DNA from: Epiperipatus broadwayi
Taxonomy: Eukaryota > Onychophora > Udeonychophora > Euonychophora > Peripatidae
DNA: 64,000 nt
NCBI GenBank assembly: GCA_028023455.1
Contig: JAQFVV010006273.1
Span: forward strand, 4,631,128 to 4,695,127
Direction of reading: 5' to 3'
Of the stretch, positions 34,870 to 48,640 are shown piece after piece. Under the pieces are notes generated by a model, which saw only the letters and a list, made by a program, of their open reading frames with translations, ran no database searches and was not told the origin of the DNA. Position 1 is the stretch's first letter; each line of letters begins with the position of its first letter. The translations under genes were made by a program, and so were the position numbers.

Positions 34870-36110
34870 TTTGTCATGAGATGATTTAAAGTATTGATAA
34901 GTTTTCATTAGAGATAGGGAGATATTACATTACTATAAAACTCAGTTCATATTCATTTTTTTTATTTATTTTTTTAAATGACCAATAAATAATAAATATT
35001 TCTGAACTTGGAATGCCACTTTGTTCATCACACATATACCACTTTTATTAATTTTTTGTCAAATAATTTTTAACTAGAAAATTCCGTTTATAGTGAATAA
35101 GGCATGCAATGAATATTTTTTGTTCAAATAATCAATTGAATAAAAGTTTGTGTGCTATTGCTATTCCAAAATGTTACTTTTGGATTTGTGATAGCTAAAT
35201 ACTACCTAGATTTATATCTTATTGCATATGATCAATAAAAGATTTACATTAAAATAATAATAACAAAAAATAATAATATACAGACAAAGAATAAATATAT
35301 TAAATTGTTTTTAAATACTGACCAACAATTACTTTTTAATGCTAATTAACATAGTTGAATATAAAATATTGAATATAAAATATATATGGATGATAAATTA
35401 TCAAGCCTAATAAAATAATATTATTATATACTTTTTGCATAATAATTATGATAAAATGTGAAATACTAGGTGGCTGATTTTATTCTAGTATGGCAAACAA
35501 TTAATTGTGTTTCCAACTGATTATTTAATTTTTGAAAATGAAACACAATTGAATTATAATGCAATAAATCAGACATTTTCTTTTGAACTTTTTAACAAGT
35601 ATATAAGAGAAAGAAATGTACTGAATAGAAAAATATATTAGTGAAAAATATTATTTTATACAGGAGTGTGGATTGACAGTTGAAATAAAGGGAAAGAGGA
35701 TTTATAGTCATAGAGAAGAATTATTAGCAAAATTTTGCAGGAAAGACAAGGAAAAAATGGATAAGCAATAAAAAATTTGAAAAATAGTAAATGTTAAACA
35801 TACTATGATAAATAAAATCAGATAATAAAAATTAAAATAGTATAGACATGAACAGGAGATGTGGATTCTAGCACAAAAGAGGGCACCTAACAAAGGTGTA
35901 TGATGCACTATATTAAAAATATAATTTAAAAGTGGGGAATCTGCAACTTCTTTGACAAGGTATTGAATCATCACTGATAAACATTGTTTTCTTGTCTATC
36001 TTTTGTCTAAACAATTTTTTAGTCTTCTTTTTTTCTTTTCACTTACCTCACTTATTTCAATAATTTCAGTTTGTGTAGAGACCTAATCTTATGAACCTCA
36101 TGTTTTTGGT
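34870..36110. other. AT-rich DNA, nothing recognised
   Basis: No domain or repeat partner found. The 88-codon minus-strand frame at 35708-35974 is hydrophobic and Tyr/Phe-rich, typical of AT-rich noise. Confidence 0.5.
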
Positions 36111-36124
36111 CATTTTCTTAGTCT

Positions 36125-36454
36125 TTATTTGTGTAAATATGGTAACATTATCATTAATGAATTAGAGTTGGTAAAAAAAACTGGTAGTCTAAAAAGGCAC
36201 CAAACTTTTTTAGAAATCCTTATTTGCTTGAAAAAAACACTAACTAATGGTTCAAAGCAGGTTGAAGCACTAATGATTAAATTATGAAGCTCTTTAACAT
36301 TGCAGCGCCATTGCTTTTCATAGTTCTTAATATATATAGTCATAGGATGGCCATTAACACAAAATTTCCCACTCGGAATAATTCCATATGTTTGCAAAAA
36401 TTCAACCGCTTCATCTTCAGAAGATGGTAAGTCCCGCAATTTTATATCCGACAT
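36125..36454 (-). pseudogene. Merlin (ISXO2/IS1016-like) transposase N-terminal fragment
   Basis: A 109-codon frame with a true ATG. Residues 1-55 (MSDIKLRDLPSSEDEAVEFL, then YGIIPSGKFC, NGHPMTIYI and KQWRC) have the helical lead, 'FLQ..GIIP...C..GH.M......WRC' zinc-ribbon pattern of eukaryotic Merlin transposases. The rest no longer fits the family ('CRK.....GTWFEGS') except for a possible CFEP, and the frame ends after 109 residues where about 250-300 are expected; the DDE catalytic domain is absent. It could be exon 1 of an intron-containing copy, but more probably it is a truncated relic. Confidence 0.6.
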
Positions 36455-36479
36455 TTTCTTGTAAGTTGTTGATTAGTAA

Positions 36480-36600
36480 TAAATTAGTAATAAAAATAAC
36501 ACGGCAATCAAAATGTAAATTAGTAATAAAAATCAAATAACATGGCAATCAAAATGTAAATTAGTAATAAAAATCAAAATTAGTAATAAAAATAATAAAT
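36480..36600. repeat. Short tandem repeat, 36-41 bp unit
   Basis: Two and a half units beginning 'taaattagtaataaaaat' and ending 'ggcaatcaaaatg' at 36480-36515, 36516-36556 and 36557-36600 (partial). It lies immediately upstream of the Merlin fragment's start codon. Confidence 0.85.
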
Positions 36601-37326
36601 AGCAATAATTAAAAATCACAGAAATTAGTAATCCAAATCTCAGCAATGAAAATGTAAAATAAGCAATAATTTCTCAATTAGCAAAATGTAAAATGAAAAT
36701 CTCACAAAATGGCGTATAACAGACAATAGAAAAAACACCTCTTGCTCGCAATACGACAGCAGATAAAAGACAGATATTTACCACAATTCACCGCAATATT
36801 ACATAATCTCGTTGGTGACCACGAAAATACCTTAATCACTTCTATTGATTAGGCATGCCAATGTTTCAGTTGCCATGACATTGTTTTGGTTGATCGTTGA
36901 TCTTATCTACCAGCGGCCTGTGTAGTACGTCATAGCTTAATTAATACTCAAGTACCGATCATTCTGTTAATATAAATATTAAAAAATTTTCATTCAGTAC
37001 TTTAAGAATATATTTATATACATTCAACTTTTAGATTAAAAACAGATAACAGAGCAACAAATTAGTAAAACTAACCAAAAACTCTTGATCATTATCAGTA
37101 TAATTTACTATTGTTTGATAACCTCTTAGCAATTTTTCTAATATCTCAATTTTAAAGTAATTCCATAAATTTTAAAAAATGTCATTTCATAAAAATGAAG
37201 TTTAGATGATACTGGCATAATGAAAATAATCAAATGATCAGCAGCTCAAGAAGTTATAGTGTTTAAGCACCAGAAGAGATAGATTGAGCTTCTATCCAGG
37301 AATTTTTTTATTGGCTTAAGTCCATC

Positions 37327-37582
37327 ACTCTAACCAATGAAAAAAAGAATAGAAATTCATGTAATACTTCAATACTAGCCAAAACAACAAAGTTTTATTA
37401 AAATTCTTTCACAACCATGGTTTTTATCTATTAACAACTAGACTTTCTCAGTGAAATTCATTTGAGAAGATCTATTTGTTAATTGATAAAACCATGGTTG
37501 TGGAAGAATTTTAGTAAAATTTTGTTGTTTTGGCTAGTATTGTAGTATTATATGAATTTCTATTTTATTTTTTAATTGTTAG
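37327..37582. mobile_element. Palindromic element with about 120-bp arms
   Basis: Arms 37327-37449 and 37464-37582 are complementary with few mismatches: 'atagaaattcatgtaatact', 'ctagccaaaacaacaaa', 'aaccatggtttttatc' and their complements. The centre reads 'ctttctcagtgaaattcatt', again with a CTCAGTGA word as in the larger palindromic family, although the arms themselves are different. Confidence 0.85.
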
Positions 37583-38333
37583 TATAGCGTTAAGCAGTAT
37601 TTAATCCTTAAGAAATTAATACTTTTCAGGTAAATAATGATTTGCAAAAAAGCTTCGATTTTTTTTAGACTACTAATTTTTTAATCATCCCTAATTAGTA
37701 GATTATAATGTAATCTTATTGACAGAAATAAGGTCAACAAAGTAATTAAGAGCACAAGAGACTCATGATGATTAAAACTCAATAAACTTAAGTTATTGAA
37801 AACAGTGAAGTAAAAGAAGAGAAGAAAAAAAAGACAAAGGAAAGAATAAAGTAAAAAGATCGATAAAATAATTTACTTGGAAACAATATTTAGTCAGTGA
37901 TGATCTAGTACCTGGTCATATAAGTAATAAAAGATTCCCTTATTAGATATGTGTGTGTGCGTGAAGTCTTACATTTTCAATAAAAATTAAAAAAATAAAA
38001 AAAATTAATTGGCTATCTATCTCCAGCAATTAAATGTGTTTTGCCGCATATATTAATTATTGTTTTATAATATGATCACTCTTAAATCATTAATTAAATA
38101 ATCTTAATAAATTAAAATATTTAGATACTAATCTGCCTTCAATTTTATTCAAAATATCACACAACTATTTAAACAACTATTACATTTTATTATATATATA
38201 TATATTAAGCTAAAAAAGGATAAAGTTGGGGTTATACAATTTAAAATCATTAATAGTATATATATATTATTCAATATTCTTTGTCTTTTTTATAATATCT
38301 TTTCAACATTACATAATTTATAATATTATTCGA

Positions 38334-38417
38334 CTAGAATAATACTAACTTATCAAAAGAGTCTTCGTCTTCATTATAAAGCCGAAGTGCCTCACTTTTT
38401 AATTCGTTGGAAGACAT
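38334..38417 (-). CDS. Candidate first exon of an unidentified minus-strand gene
   Basis: A 27-codon frame from ATG (38417-38415) to a stop at 38334, reading MSSNELKSEALRLYNEDEDS and a further FDK before a potential splice donor (AA|GTTAGT) near 38345. Use of acidic and polar codons is unlike the surrounding AT-rich noise. On the same strand 'ctataaaaaaata' lies about 90 bp upstream and could be a TATA box. No homology recognised and no second exon identified, so it may be chance. Confidence 0.2.
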   Translation of the reverse strand: MSSNELKSEALRLYNEDEDSFDKLVLF

Positions 38418-38499
38418 ATTTATAACGTTATAAAGTTCAGAACAAAGTTCATTTGATTATTATTTTAAATAAATAACGGCGATATTTTTTTATAGTATA

Positions 38500-40980
38500 A
38501 TTTATTTTAAAAAATGCATTTAAAGCGTTATAAAACTATATGTCTTATATATATATCAAGATTTTAAATAAAAAAAAAAACTGTAATATCAACTTTTTCC
38601 AATAGCGCTAGATTTCAATGTTTTTGCTTACATATTGTAAGACAGCTGGTTTTATACAAGAGCAAAATTCATGTTTTTATTCAGTTTTGTAGAATTAATA
38701 ACATGGTGTTATAAATCATTTAGCACATAAGTTGTTTATGTATAGACCTTATAAACGGTGGATCAACTTTCCACACACAGTCTACTTGATTGGCCATCCG
38801 ATGTTTAGTTAGTAAATGGGACTCTAATCTAACTGAATTAGAGGATAAAACAAAAAAGAAAAATTGCAAAACTCTACAGCTTCTCTTTAGCCAGGTACTA
38901 AGAAGAATTTGCTTTGAAGCAGACTGTTCAATGGCTGTTTTAATTTATCTATGTTTTCTGTATATTAAATTTAAATGAAATGTAATAATTATTAAAGTAA
39001 TAAAGAAGTGTTAATAATTTTTTTTAAAAAAGGGATTGATGTTTCTCAATGTTTGATAAAAATAACAGTAAATATAAATTATGTATACAGCATACTTATA
39101 ACTATCCAGATTTTCCCCATAGAATTTAATCACATGAAAAAAGATATCTGAAAAAAGTAAATGACTTTTAAGATATACTAGTTTTCTTTAGTTGCTTTAT
39201 ATCACAATTTCTCTCATATCTTTGAGATCCTTTTTCAGCATTTATTAATTCCAAACAATTTTAATAGAGAAATTTAGTCTGTGCAAGGATTTTTTTTTAA
39301 AAAAAAAACTCAATTTGATTAGATTTTGTAGATAACAAAAAAAATGAAATAAGATTGTAAAGATCTCTGATGATGATTGCAGGACAGTCAAAACTGTTAG
39401 TTTTGATATAAATAAAGAGTATTGATAAAGTGTTTAAGAAAGTTGTAAATGGTATATGTTAAAGTAGAAATCAATACATAGAAAAAGGAAGAAGAAAATT
39501 ATATTACTTCCATAAAAATGAATCTTCAAATCTGATTTGTAATAGTAATTAAAATATAAATATTTTTAATTACTAATCTAATGTGTATTTTTAATTAAAA
39601 CAAAATTGTAGAAAATTCTTAGAAAAACTTGAGAGGGTGACTCCACATTTTTTCTTTAGTGCTAGACTAGAGAATTTTAATGAAATCAATGTAATTCTAA
39701 TTATTGATAAGAGCAGGAGAAACATTTTACTCTGTGAACTATAATTGTAGCTGAAAAATATATTGCTGTGATTTATTAAATATAAATTATCCTTGCCAGA
39801 AACAGAAACTTTATTTATGGATTCTAATTATTATTTGTTAGTACAGCCACAAAAACTGCATTGCTGTTTAAAGTATGCTGCCCACAATAATTATATATTA
39901 GTCTTCTGAAAACTACTTGAGCTTGATGTTAATGCCATATCCCTGGATTAATTAGAGCATCTATAAAAATGTGAACTCTCATTTTTTGAAAGTGGAAATA
40001 ATTAAAATGAACAAATTGAAAGAAAGAACATCACAAGTTTTTATTCCATGATGATCAGTAATGGAAGTCATAAAATATATACCATGATAAGACTGTTCCA
40101 TTTGAAAGTTTAATGAAAAAAATAAAAAAGGCCTTAATAAGTCAGTATAATACAATTACTGGATTCTAGTTTATTTCTTGTATACAAATTACTTTTATTT
40201 AATTATTTTTAGATGCTTACCCATTGTAGGAACTTATTCTAAAATAATTATTTTTCACCATGTATGTGTGTTAAAGAGTTAATTGTATCTGTAAATAAAT
40301 GTTTATTAATTTATAAAATTCAAATTATCAGTACATTTTATATCACAGCTTTCATTTCAAATGTTTACACTAGTACTTTTCATTTTCATGTTTATAAAAG
40401 AGATAAGTTAGAGAGAATGTTTAAACATTGAGAAAATGCAAAATGTTATCAGAATTAGGGATTATAAAATTTGAAATTGTCCATTCAGTCTTTTTTTTTT
40501 TTTACAATAGAAAAGATTGGCACCCTAACCAAGTCTGAAAATTCATGCCTTTTTATTTAAAACTAATTACTTTTGTCTGTCTGATAAACCTATATCAAAA
40601 TAATAGTGCTGATTTTGTGAAGCGATTGGGAAATATAACCCATTTTTAGGTTCAATCATCTCCATTCTTTTCTACTTTATACATGACTCTATGAAATTTA
40701 TATTAATTAATTATATTTAGAGATAGTTTTGGCAGATGACTGGAACAAAAGTGGTGACCCAAATGTGATATGATTAAGCAATTTTTACCTGAGAATTTGT
40801 AAAAAAGATGACTTCCTAATGGATGACTTGATAATATAAATATGTAAGAAAACATCTTAAGAAAATTAAATATAGAAAGTGACCAAATTTTAATGGGTAT
40901 ATAAATTTTAAAAAATTTTGTAATATATTATAATTTTATTAGAGTATATTAATGGCACTGCATGCAATATGAGTGTGCTT
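38500..40980. other. AT-rich DNA, nothing recognised
   Basis: No gene or long repeat seen. A frame at 38790-38978 is short and featureless. T-run/A-run hairpins occur near 39293. Confidence 0.5.
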
Positions 40981-40982
40981 GA

Positions 40983-40984
<2 letters not shown>

Positions 40985-41054
<70 letters not shown>
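40985..41054. repeat. (TA)n microsatellite
   Basis: About 70 bp of uninterrupted TA dinucleotides. Confidence 0.97.
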
Positions 41055-41057
<3 letters not shown>

Positions 41058-41059
41058 CC

Positions 41060-42090
41060 CTTTTCTATAGGTCAAAAATAGTCAATTACAGTAAATTATT
41101 AAAAATTTTAAATTTTAGATTATGTTATTTTAATATGTTGATTATATTTTGATAATTATATCTTTAAAGTATAGTTTGAAGCTAAAGAAAATACATGGTA
41201 TATAAAATTATAGTGAATCATTTAAAAATAGTTATGTAAAGCTTTAAATATTGTTGCATATGGTTGTAAAAGCTGGCCATATTAAATAATTTAGCTATAA
41301 ATATTTAAAGGTATATTTAAATGTTAAATTTTAATAGATTTAAAACTTATAGTTAATAAATGTTATTTTTAAATTTATAAATCATCTTTAATAGTCAAAA
41401 TTAATATCATATATTTTAAAAGTAAACTTTATGATAATGAAAATTGTATTTAATTCTAGATTTTCTAAATTATTTTTCCAAATTTTTATAATTATATTAT
41501 TTAATATAATAAAGTATTGCAATTTTATTAATCTAGACAGAGAAATAGATTGAAAATCGTCTGTCTCAATTTTATATTGTTCATGTGACTTTTAATACAT
41601 GGTTAAACACACATGCTTGTTTGAATTAATAATAAAATTTGAAATATTTAAAAGTTGTATTATAGAACTGAATATAATTACTATCTATCATAGAAGTGAA
41701 TCTTAAATAGTTGGTATAAAATGTTTCTAAATGTTTTAAATAATGTAATGAAGATGAATACAGTTATAATAAAAATTAAATATTTTGTTTAAATAGAACT
41801 AGATAAATTGAATATTAAGAGTGGGATAAATATTAAAATTATTTTAAAAGTTATTAATTAATTAATCAAAGGTGAAGTAAAAACTATTATTTTATTTTAA
41901 AAGTTATTTTAAATGTTCAAATAATTTTGATAAAGTAATAATTGATTTAAAAGTAGTATTATAAATAATATTTCAAAGGTTTATTACGTCATAAATTTTT
42001 ATTTTAAAAATGTAATTCTGCAAGTTTTCCAAATATGTAAATTTGATCTCAAACTAAAAGTGAGAATTGACCAATCAAATGATGTATTCT
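41060..42090. other. Very AT-rich DNA, nothing recognised
   Basis: Low-complexity sequence dominated by 'taaaa', 'attta' and similar words. Confidence 0.55.
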
Positions 42091-42096
42091 CTGGAA

Positions 42097-42127
42097 TATA
42101 AATACCGATTGCACAGGGGGTATCAGA
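42097..42127 (+). promoter_or_regulatory. Candidate TATA box plus initiator
   Basis: TATAAATA at 42097-42104, then a GC-richer spacer and TATCAGAAG with the initiator A at 42125, 28 bp from the TATA start. The spacing is canonical for a polymerase II promoter. The downstream open frame at 42398-42622 has no recognisable domain, so the transcript, if any, is unidentified; an LTR promoter is possible. Confidence 0.35.
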
Positions 42128-42129
42128 AG

Positions 42130-45100
42130 AGATTAATAATGGATTAAAACCAGAGAAAGGTATATCAGTAGCTATCAAAGAGATAGTACTTTTAAAATTT
42201 TATTTTAGTCAATTTTTAGTACTTTCTTATAGTTTTATTTGCAAAAACTAATTGATATTTTTTAAAAAGTATTTTGCAAAAGAGAGTTTAAAATATAATA
42301 TATATTAGAAACTTCGTGAAAATGATTTTCTAATTTTTAACAGTTTGCTTACTAGGAGTATTTTATTTTAAGTTTAACCTAAATTTCGCAATGAAAAATG
42401 GATATACTACGAAATAAAATGTATATAAATTATAATAATATAAAAATGCATAGAATGTTTATTGATACTATTTTATTGATGTTTCATCGGAGAATTGTTT
42501 TGGTACATAAAAACCACAGTACGGACATTACACGGATGCAATGGAAAGCTATTTGCCATCTAAAAAAAAAAAATTGGAGACACATTATTATTTATAAGCT
42601 TATCCAAAAGTTTTTTTTTTAAAAAAAGAATAAGATACTTATATCTTATGAATTATTCATAGAATATCATAATGAACAGAATAAAATGTTTAGTCCTTTT
42701 TGAAGGAAACATTTTTTTTTTAAAAATATTTTTTTGCAAGAATTAAAGAAAGAGCTTACAAAGAAGATTTTACTTAAGCGTTGTGATATATAAAACTTCT
42801 TGTCTCAGAAGTACTTTAAAAAAAACCGCATCTTTAGAAGTATTTGTTTTAAAGAACTTTATTAAGAAATAAAACCTATGTAAGAAAGAATGAATATATA
42901 GTAGACGAATAAAAGGTGGATCCATGAAAATACAAAATATAGTATGTAAAAGTTTACTGGATAACTTAAGTTAAATTGGATGGAGTGATGCATCAGATGC
43001 GCTGGCAGAGAATATTGAATAAACTTCATGGGATTAATTTAGCATTATGAGTCTTAAATAATTATTATTCTAAACAGTAAAACCAAGGATTAATTTTCTT
43101 ATAAACTTTTCTAAAATGGATTAATAATTATTTTGTTGAATTTTTAAAGATATTTTAAAAGACATCGGATTATTTTTTTTTTGTTCATTTTAAAACTCGA
43201 AATTCTTATTACGGAAGTAGATAGAGCACATACCCAGGAAATGAATTGTTTCTTGTTCATGTTTTTGTTCATCATCATAGCAACAGAGCAGGGGAAAACA
43301 TTCTTGAAAAATAATGTGCTTTTTGGAGAACATTTTTTTAATAAAAGGCTCTAAAGAAAATAATAAACATTTTGGAACTTTTTATGAACTTTTATCAAGG
43401 GAATACGTAATTATAGTCTTGATTTCTTTTATTTTTATTAACTTAGTTTAAATATAAAATTTTGTTTATATAAGATTAGGAAAACATAAAACATTAATTT
43501 GTTAATAACATATAATTTTATAATATAATAATCTAATAATTTAGGTAAGAATATTTTTGGATAAAGTGTATGGATGTATATTTTCTTTATGTATGCAATG
43601 CTCGGTATCTATTGGATGAAGAAAGCCTACTGAACATGATGACCAGATAAAGGTTATTTGGTAATGATAATGAATATTAATAGTATATTCTTTTTTTTCT
43701 TTTAGATTATCTATGAATAGTGAGAATGGAATATAAATGTTTTAATTATAAATGTAAACACATTTTTCATACATTTTAAAAACATTATGAGATAGGATTG
43801 ATTTGAAAATATGCATGCAATGATTTTTATATTAGTGATATAATCCAACATAGTAACAAATATTTATGTGATTCTTTTAAAACTTTCATGTTATTGGATA
43901 TTCAAATATTATCTGACTAGATTGTATATGATTAAACATACAAAATAATGAAGTAAGCAGACTTTTCTTGTGGAACAGTGAGATTCTTTTTTAAAATTAT
44001 CAGTGAATTTTATTTATTGTTTTGTAAATGCAGATAGTTATTTATCGATGTAAGATGTGGAAAATCTCGAGAAATACTAATGAGATAGTGTCTTGGAAGT
44101 GCTTGGGTAGACAGGAAACCAAGATGGTGTTTTTTAAAAAATAGAATGTCATAAGGAATGTGAATAATACTTATAGTCTTTGTGTAGATATCAGCATAGT
44201 TAACAAAGCCCTATGACTGGTACATATTTTATTTGGACAGTGTTTATATTTCTTTAAATATTTGATGTTCTAATAAAGCTGAAGGAATAGCTTTAACATC
44301 ATTTATGTACTAGAGGATATTATACAGGTAAATGTCATACCTCTATTTCTTGTTAATGCACTGTGCCATGATTTTTGAGATATGTTATGAGTGATACTCT
44401 ATCTTTCTTCCTTAGTCCTATGCATCTATTTCGCTATCTTTATTTCATGTAACTGCATCGTTTAGTAAGATATTTTGAAAAGAAATGGTAAATAATTTAG
44501 AGCTTAGGTTATGCTATCATTTTGTATAAGATTAGTTTATCTGCTTAGAAGGAATAGAAATTTATAACTTGAAATTGAAGGTCCAATGAATCCTAAAGGA
44601 AAGAAAAAAATCATAGAATATATTTTGAATTTTATTTCGGAAATGAAATATAATTTTTTAGAATAGAGTATCTAAACAGAGATATTTATTTAAAATGTTA
44701 ATAACCTTTGAATGCTTTATTATTATTATAAAAAAAAATAGGTATTGCATATTTTTAAAATACAATAGTAAAAAGTAAATGTTATAAAGAATAGGCATAA
44801 TATAGTTTTATTTATTGAATAATAAGAATATATTGATGATTACACTTATATCATACTAAAGTAAGGCTAAATAAAAATATATTATGATTAGTAAACATCG
44901 TGTGATAAATGATATCCACTAAAATCTAGTAATGAATTTTGGATAAATATTTTATGTAACATCTTTGACATTGCAAGATGAAAATTTGTTTAATTTTTTT
45001 TTAAGAAATCCACTCATTATAATGTTAATTTTGTTTTCTGTAGAATGTTTTCCTACAAATGTGTTTTAAAAATAAGATAGTTTAATAATATTAGGGATAA

Positions 45101-48100
45101 AATATTTTTTAATAAAATAAATAAATATATTTGTAATAAGTTAACCATAACAAGAAACTAAATAGTATCATTTTATTATTGTTATCTTAAGTCTAAATAA
45201 AGACCTAACTAAGTATAAATTATTTTATAACCCAGTAGATAAAAATGTAAAGTATAAAATAAGGATATCCACTGTAAATAGTGTACATAAATTGTTTATT
45301 TTATCTTGTTGTTGTTAATAAACTTTGTTAAAATTTGTTTTTCAAAAAAATTTTGTGTCTGAATTGGTTATTTCTCCACTACACTGCATGAAATCACGAT
45401 ATATTCATAATAATTGAAACAAACATATAATTTTGCACAGAAAGATAAAGAGAGAATTATTATAAGAATTTAAATATTTTATTGGTATTCTTTTAATTAA
45501 ATAATCATAATTTTATATTGTTTTATTGGTCATAATTCAGTTATCGCAATAGTATATTAAATTATATGCTATCAGTTGCCACACATACTTTTGTTTGTCA
45601 GATTATCAAATGCTACCACATATTTATTATAATTACATGAAGATATAAGATCATATTATATTATTTTATTATTTTTTTATGGTAATAAAATTATGGTATA
45701 AGAAAAGATATACAGAGTTAGTTATACAATGAAGAATATTATTATTATTATTTATTATTATTAGTTTCAGTGTAGTAGATTATGACATAAAATTCCCTTC
45801 ACATATTTTACTACTGTAATTTTAAATTAACTTAGAATAAATTTATGAACCTGAGATTTTATAAAGCTAAATTATTATAAATAGAAGATTAAAATGTAAT
45901 TATTAGCTTAATCTTAGTGAGTAGAAGTTATTGAAGTCATAAAAATACTATGAGTTTGTTATTTGAAATAGTAATAAGGGTGGATAGTGTGCTTATGCCA
46001 TTGAGGTAGTATCCTGTAGGATATTGGCTCAATGTAATCTATCTTTTCACCTGTATTTTCACTTCAAGTCTCATGAAAATATTAAATATTTATTTAACTT
46101 ATTTTTATAAACTGAACCTTATTCGTATTTTAAGTTTGAACTAGTGAAATATTTCATTTTAATGCTGAATATTTTATTTAACTGAGCTAGAACCCGTTTT
46201 ATTTATATCATATACCATTCTGAAGTGAGGATGCACATAGCATAGGCATGGTTATAATATATATATATATTGTAACTGCCTAAATCAGAGCTGTACATCA
46301 CAGTATATGTAAAAAAGAAGTTTATTGATCTTATTTAATTTAATTTCACTTGATCTATGAATAATGGAGGTGTTGAAGTATAAATGTTAACTAGATAATC
46401 ACAGAAACCTAATATTTAAAAGTATTATTTATTATTAATATTAGCATCAAATAATAAATTGGTTATGATCAATTTTAAAAGGAAATATAAATAAATGAAT
46501 AAATAAATAAATACTAGAAAATAATTAAGTGAATCATAAAAGTAAATTCCTTGAATAAAATTATTATTATTACTTATTATATGTCCATTTTGTTATTACA
46601 TTTACAATAACAACTTACTTATCACAAAACTAAATATTAATATTTTATATATGTTTGTTTATTTATTTTGATTATTGAAATATATTATTAAAGATATAAG
46701 TTAAATTTTTGTATTTAAAAATGTATATTCATTAGATGGTATTGAAAATAGCATGTAAATTCTTTATTTTTAGTTTTTTTAAAAAAATAAATAGTATTGG
46801 TATTATCCAATATTTTAAAGTCTTCATTTCATTTATTAATTGGAGGCAAATTTTATTAAACCCAAAGAGTTCTTTTTGATTTCAAATGAACAGTTGCCTT
46901 AATAACATTGATGATAGCAAAGCAAGAACTGAAATGTTTTAACTCTAGTCTTATAACTTTCATCATTGTTTAGAATGGATGCTTTCACATTCCTCTTTAA
47001 AAATTATCAATTTAATTTCTTTTTAAAAGTGATTAATTTCTAAAATCATGAAAGAATATAAATTTGTCTCCCCATTCAATTAGAGCAATTTGTTGATGAA
47101 ATTTTAGGGAAAATGGCAAAATGTATTATTAAACAATAAAATTAAAAAACCCATCAAAATTCATTATATTACAAGTAAGTTATAAAATATTCTATTATTA
47201 AAACCTAAAATTTTATCTATTTATTTGTGATGAATAGAAAACCCCATGATGTATCTATGGATGTCATATTTTTGATCAATGAATTTCACAAGATCGATTA
47301 ATTCAATTTCTATGTTATACTAAGCAATTGAAATTTCACCTTATTGATATGGAAAAAAAATCCCTAGCATTTATTACTCATTTAGATATAACTGAATTTG
47401 TTAGTGGAAAATTATCTTCATATATTATTACCAATAAAATAAAATAAAGCCAGTAATGTGCAGATTTTGCATCAGCTTAAGTATCTGTTATTTTAAAAGG
47501 TTGGATATATTTTTACTTGAAAGAAAAATATTGGAATTTAAAAACAAAAGTAGTTGAATTCAAATCCTCAGTTGTTATTATTCATGCTTGTCTTTTCAAC
47601 TTCAAAAAGAATTGTTTCTACACATTGGAATCTGAAACAAGAAAATCATAGCTGTGATGGACCAGTGTGTAAAAAGGAAGAGTGAGACTTTTCACTTATG
47701 CGGTATGATATCTGTGTATGTAGATTTTTTATTAAAGAAAAAGAAATGTATGTTTTGTTCCTATTTTATTTTAAAATATAGGATAAAATAGTATATATAG
47801 GTTATTATATGATTCACACAATAAAAGATTGGAGAGATTCATTTTATTATTATTATTATTATTTAAACTCTTATCTGATGATATAGATTAATTTATGACC
47901 CGATATTTTTAAATATTGATTTTTTTTTAATTTCATATTTAACTTGGAGAGAATCATACAGAAAGTTTAAATATAATAGATTTTCATGTTGGTTTAATTA
48001 TTTAGAAAGTATATTTTTTTATTTGATCACATTTTTTTATCATTATACATTCTATTTAAAGTCTAAAGAAGATATTTGGAACACCTCCTTCAGTTTATAT

Positions 48101-48390
48101 ATAGTATTATTATGGTACAACACACTTTTGAGTTTCATATATATGTTTATTTATTATTCATTATTGATTTTTATACAATAGTAGACTATAAATTACTTAT
48201 ATATTAAAGAGAAATAGTATATGTACTTTTAACTGGATACGATTTTAATCAATTGCGTACAGTATTTATTTTTTTTATTTTCAATTTTATTGATATTCTT
48301 ATTAATTCTTGTTCTAAATCAATAAATTAAAAACTGATTAAAATTCAATAAATTTGTCTAATTATTATTTTTTAATTGTGCAAGATAATT
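42130..48390. other. AT-rich DNA, nothing recognised
   Basis: More than 6 kb in which I find no coding similarity, repeat partner or RNA gene. Short (ATT)n and (AATA)n tracts occur near 45735, 46495 and 47845. It may hold diverged element remnants or intronic/intergenic DNA. Confidence 0.45.
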
Positions 48391-48394
48391 TTGA

Positions 48395-48640
48395 TAGTTA
48401 AATCTTGATCTAAAATCAAACCAACATTGATAAGTGAAATAGAATTAGATATAAGTATATTTTATTATGCCATTAAATTTTCTGTTATCATTCCATTGAA
48501 ATAGTTGTTTGCTTTATGTGAGTTAATACCAGTTGTGTAAATAATTTCATTAGTTCATGGTTAATTATTAATAGCTTGCTTATCATGTCCAGTTAATAAA
48601 ATCTTAATAGATTTCATTCTGCCATTAGTCAGAATGATCT
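48395..48640 (-). pseudogene. Possible LINE (CR1/Jockey-type) RT fragment
   Basis: Minus-strand translation gives NGRMKSIKILLTGHDKQ and, further on, LINVGLILDQDLTIKIIL, which resembles the 'N..KTE.LI.G...SVRNLGVILD..LSM..HI' region following the palm of CR1/Jockey-type reverse transcriptases. The match is short and interrupted, and flanking motifs were not found. Confidence 0.3.

Noticed and set aside
36480-36600. CRISPR-like array.
   Set aside because: The units are adjacent and lack unique spacers; it is a eukaryotic minisatellite.
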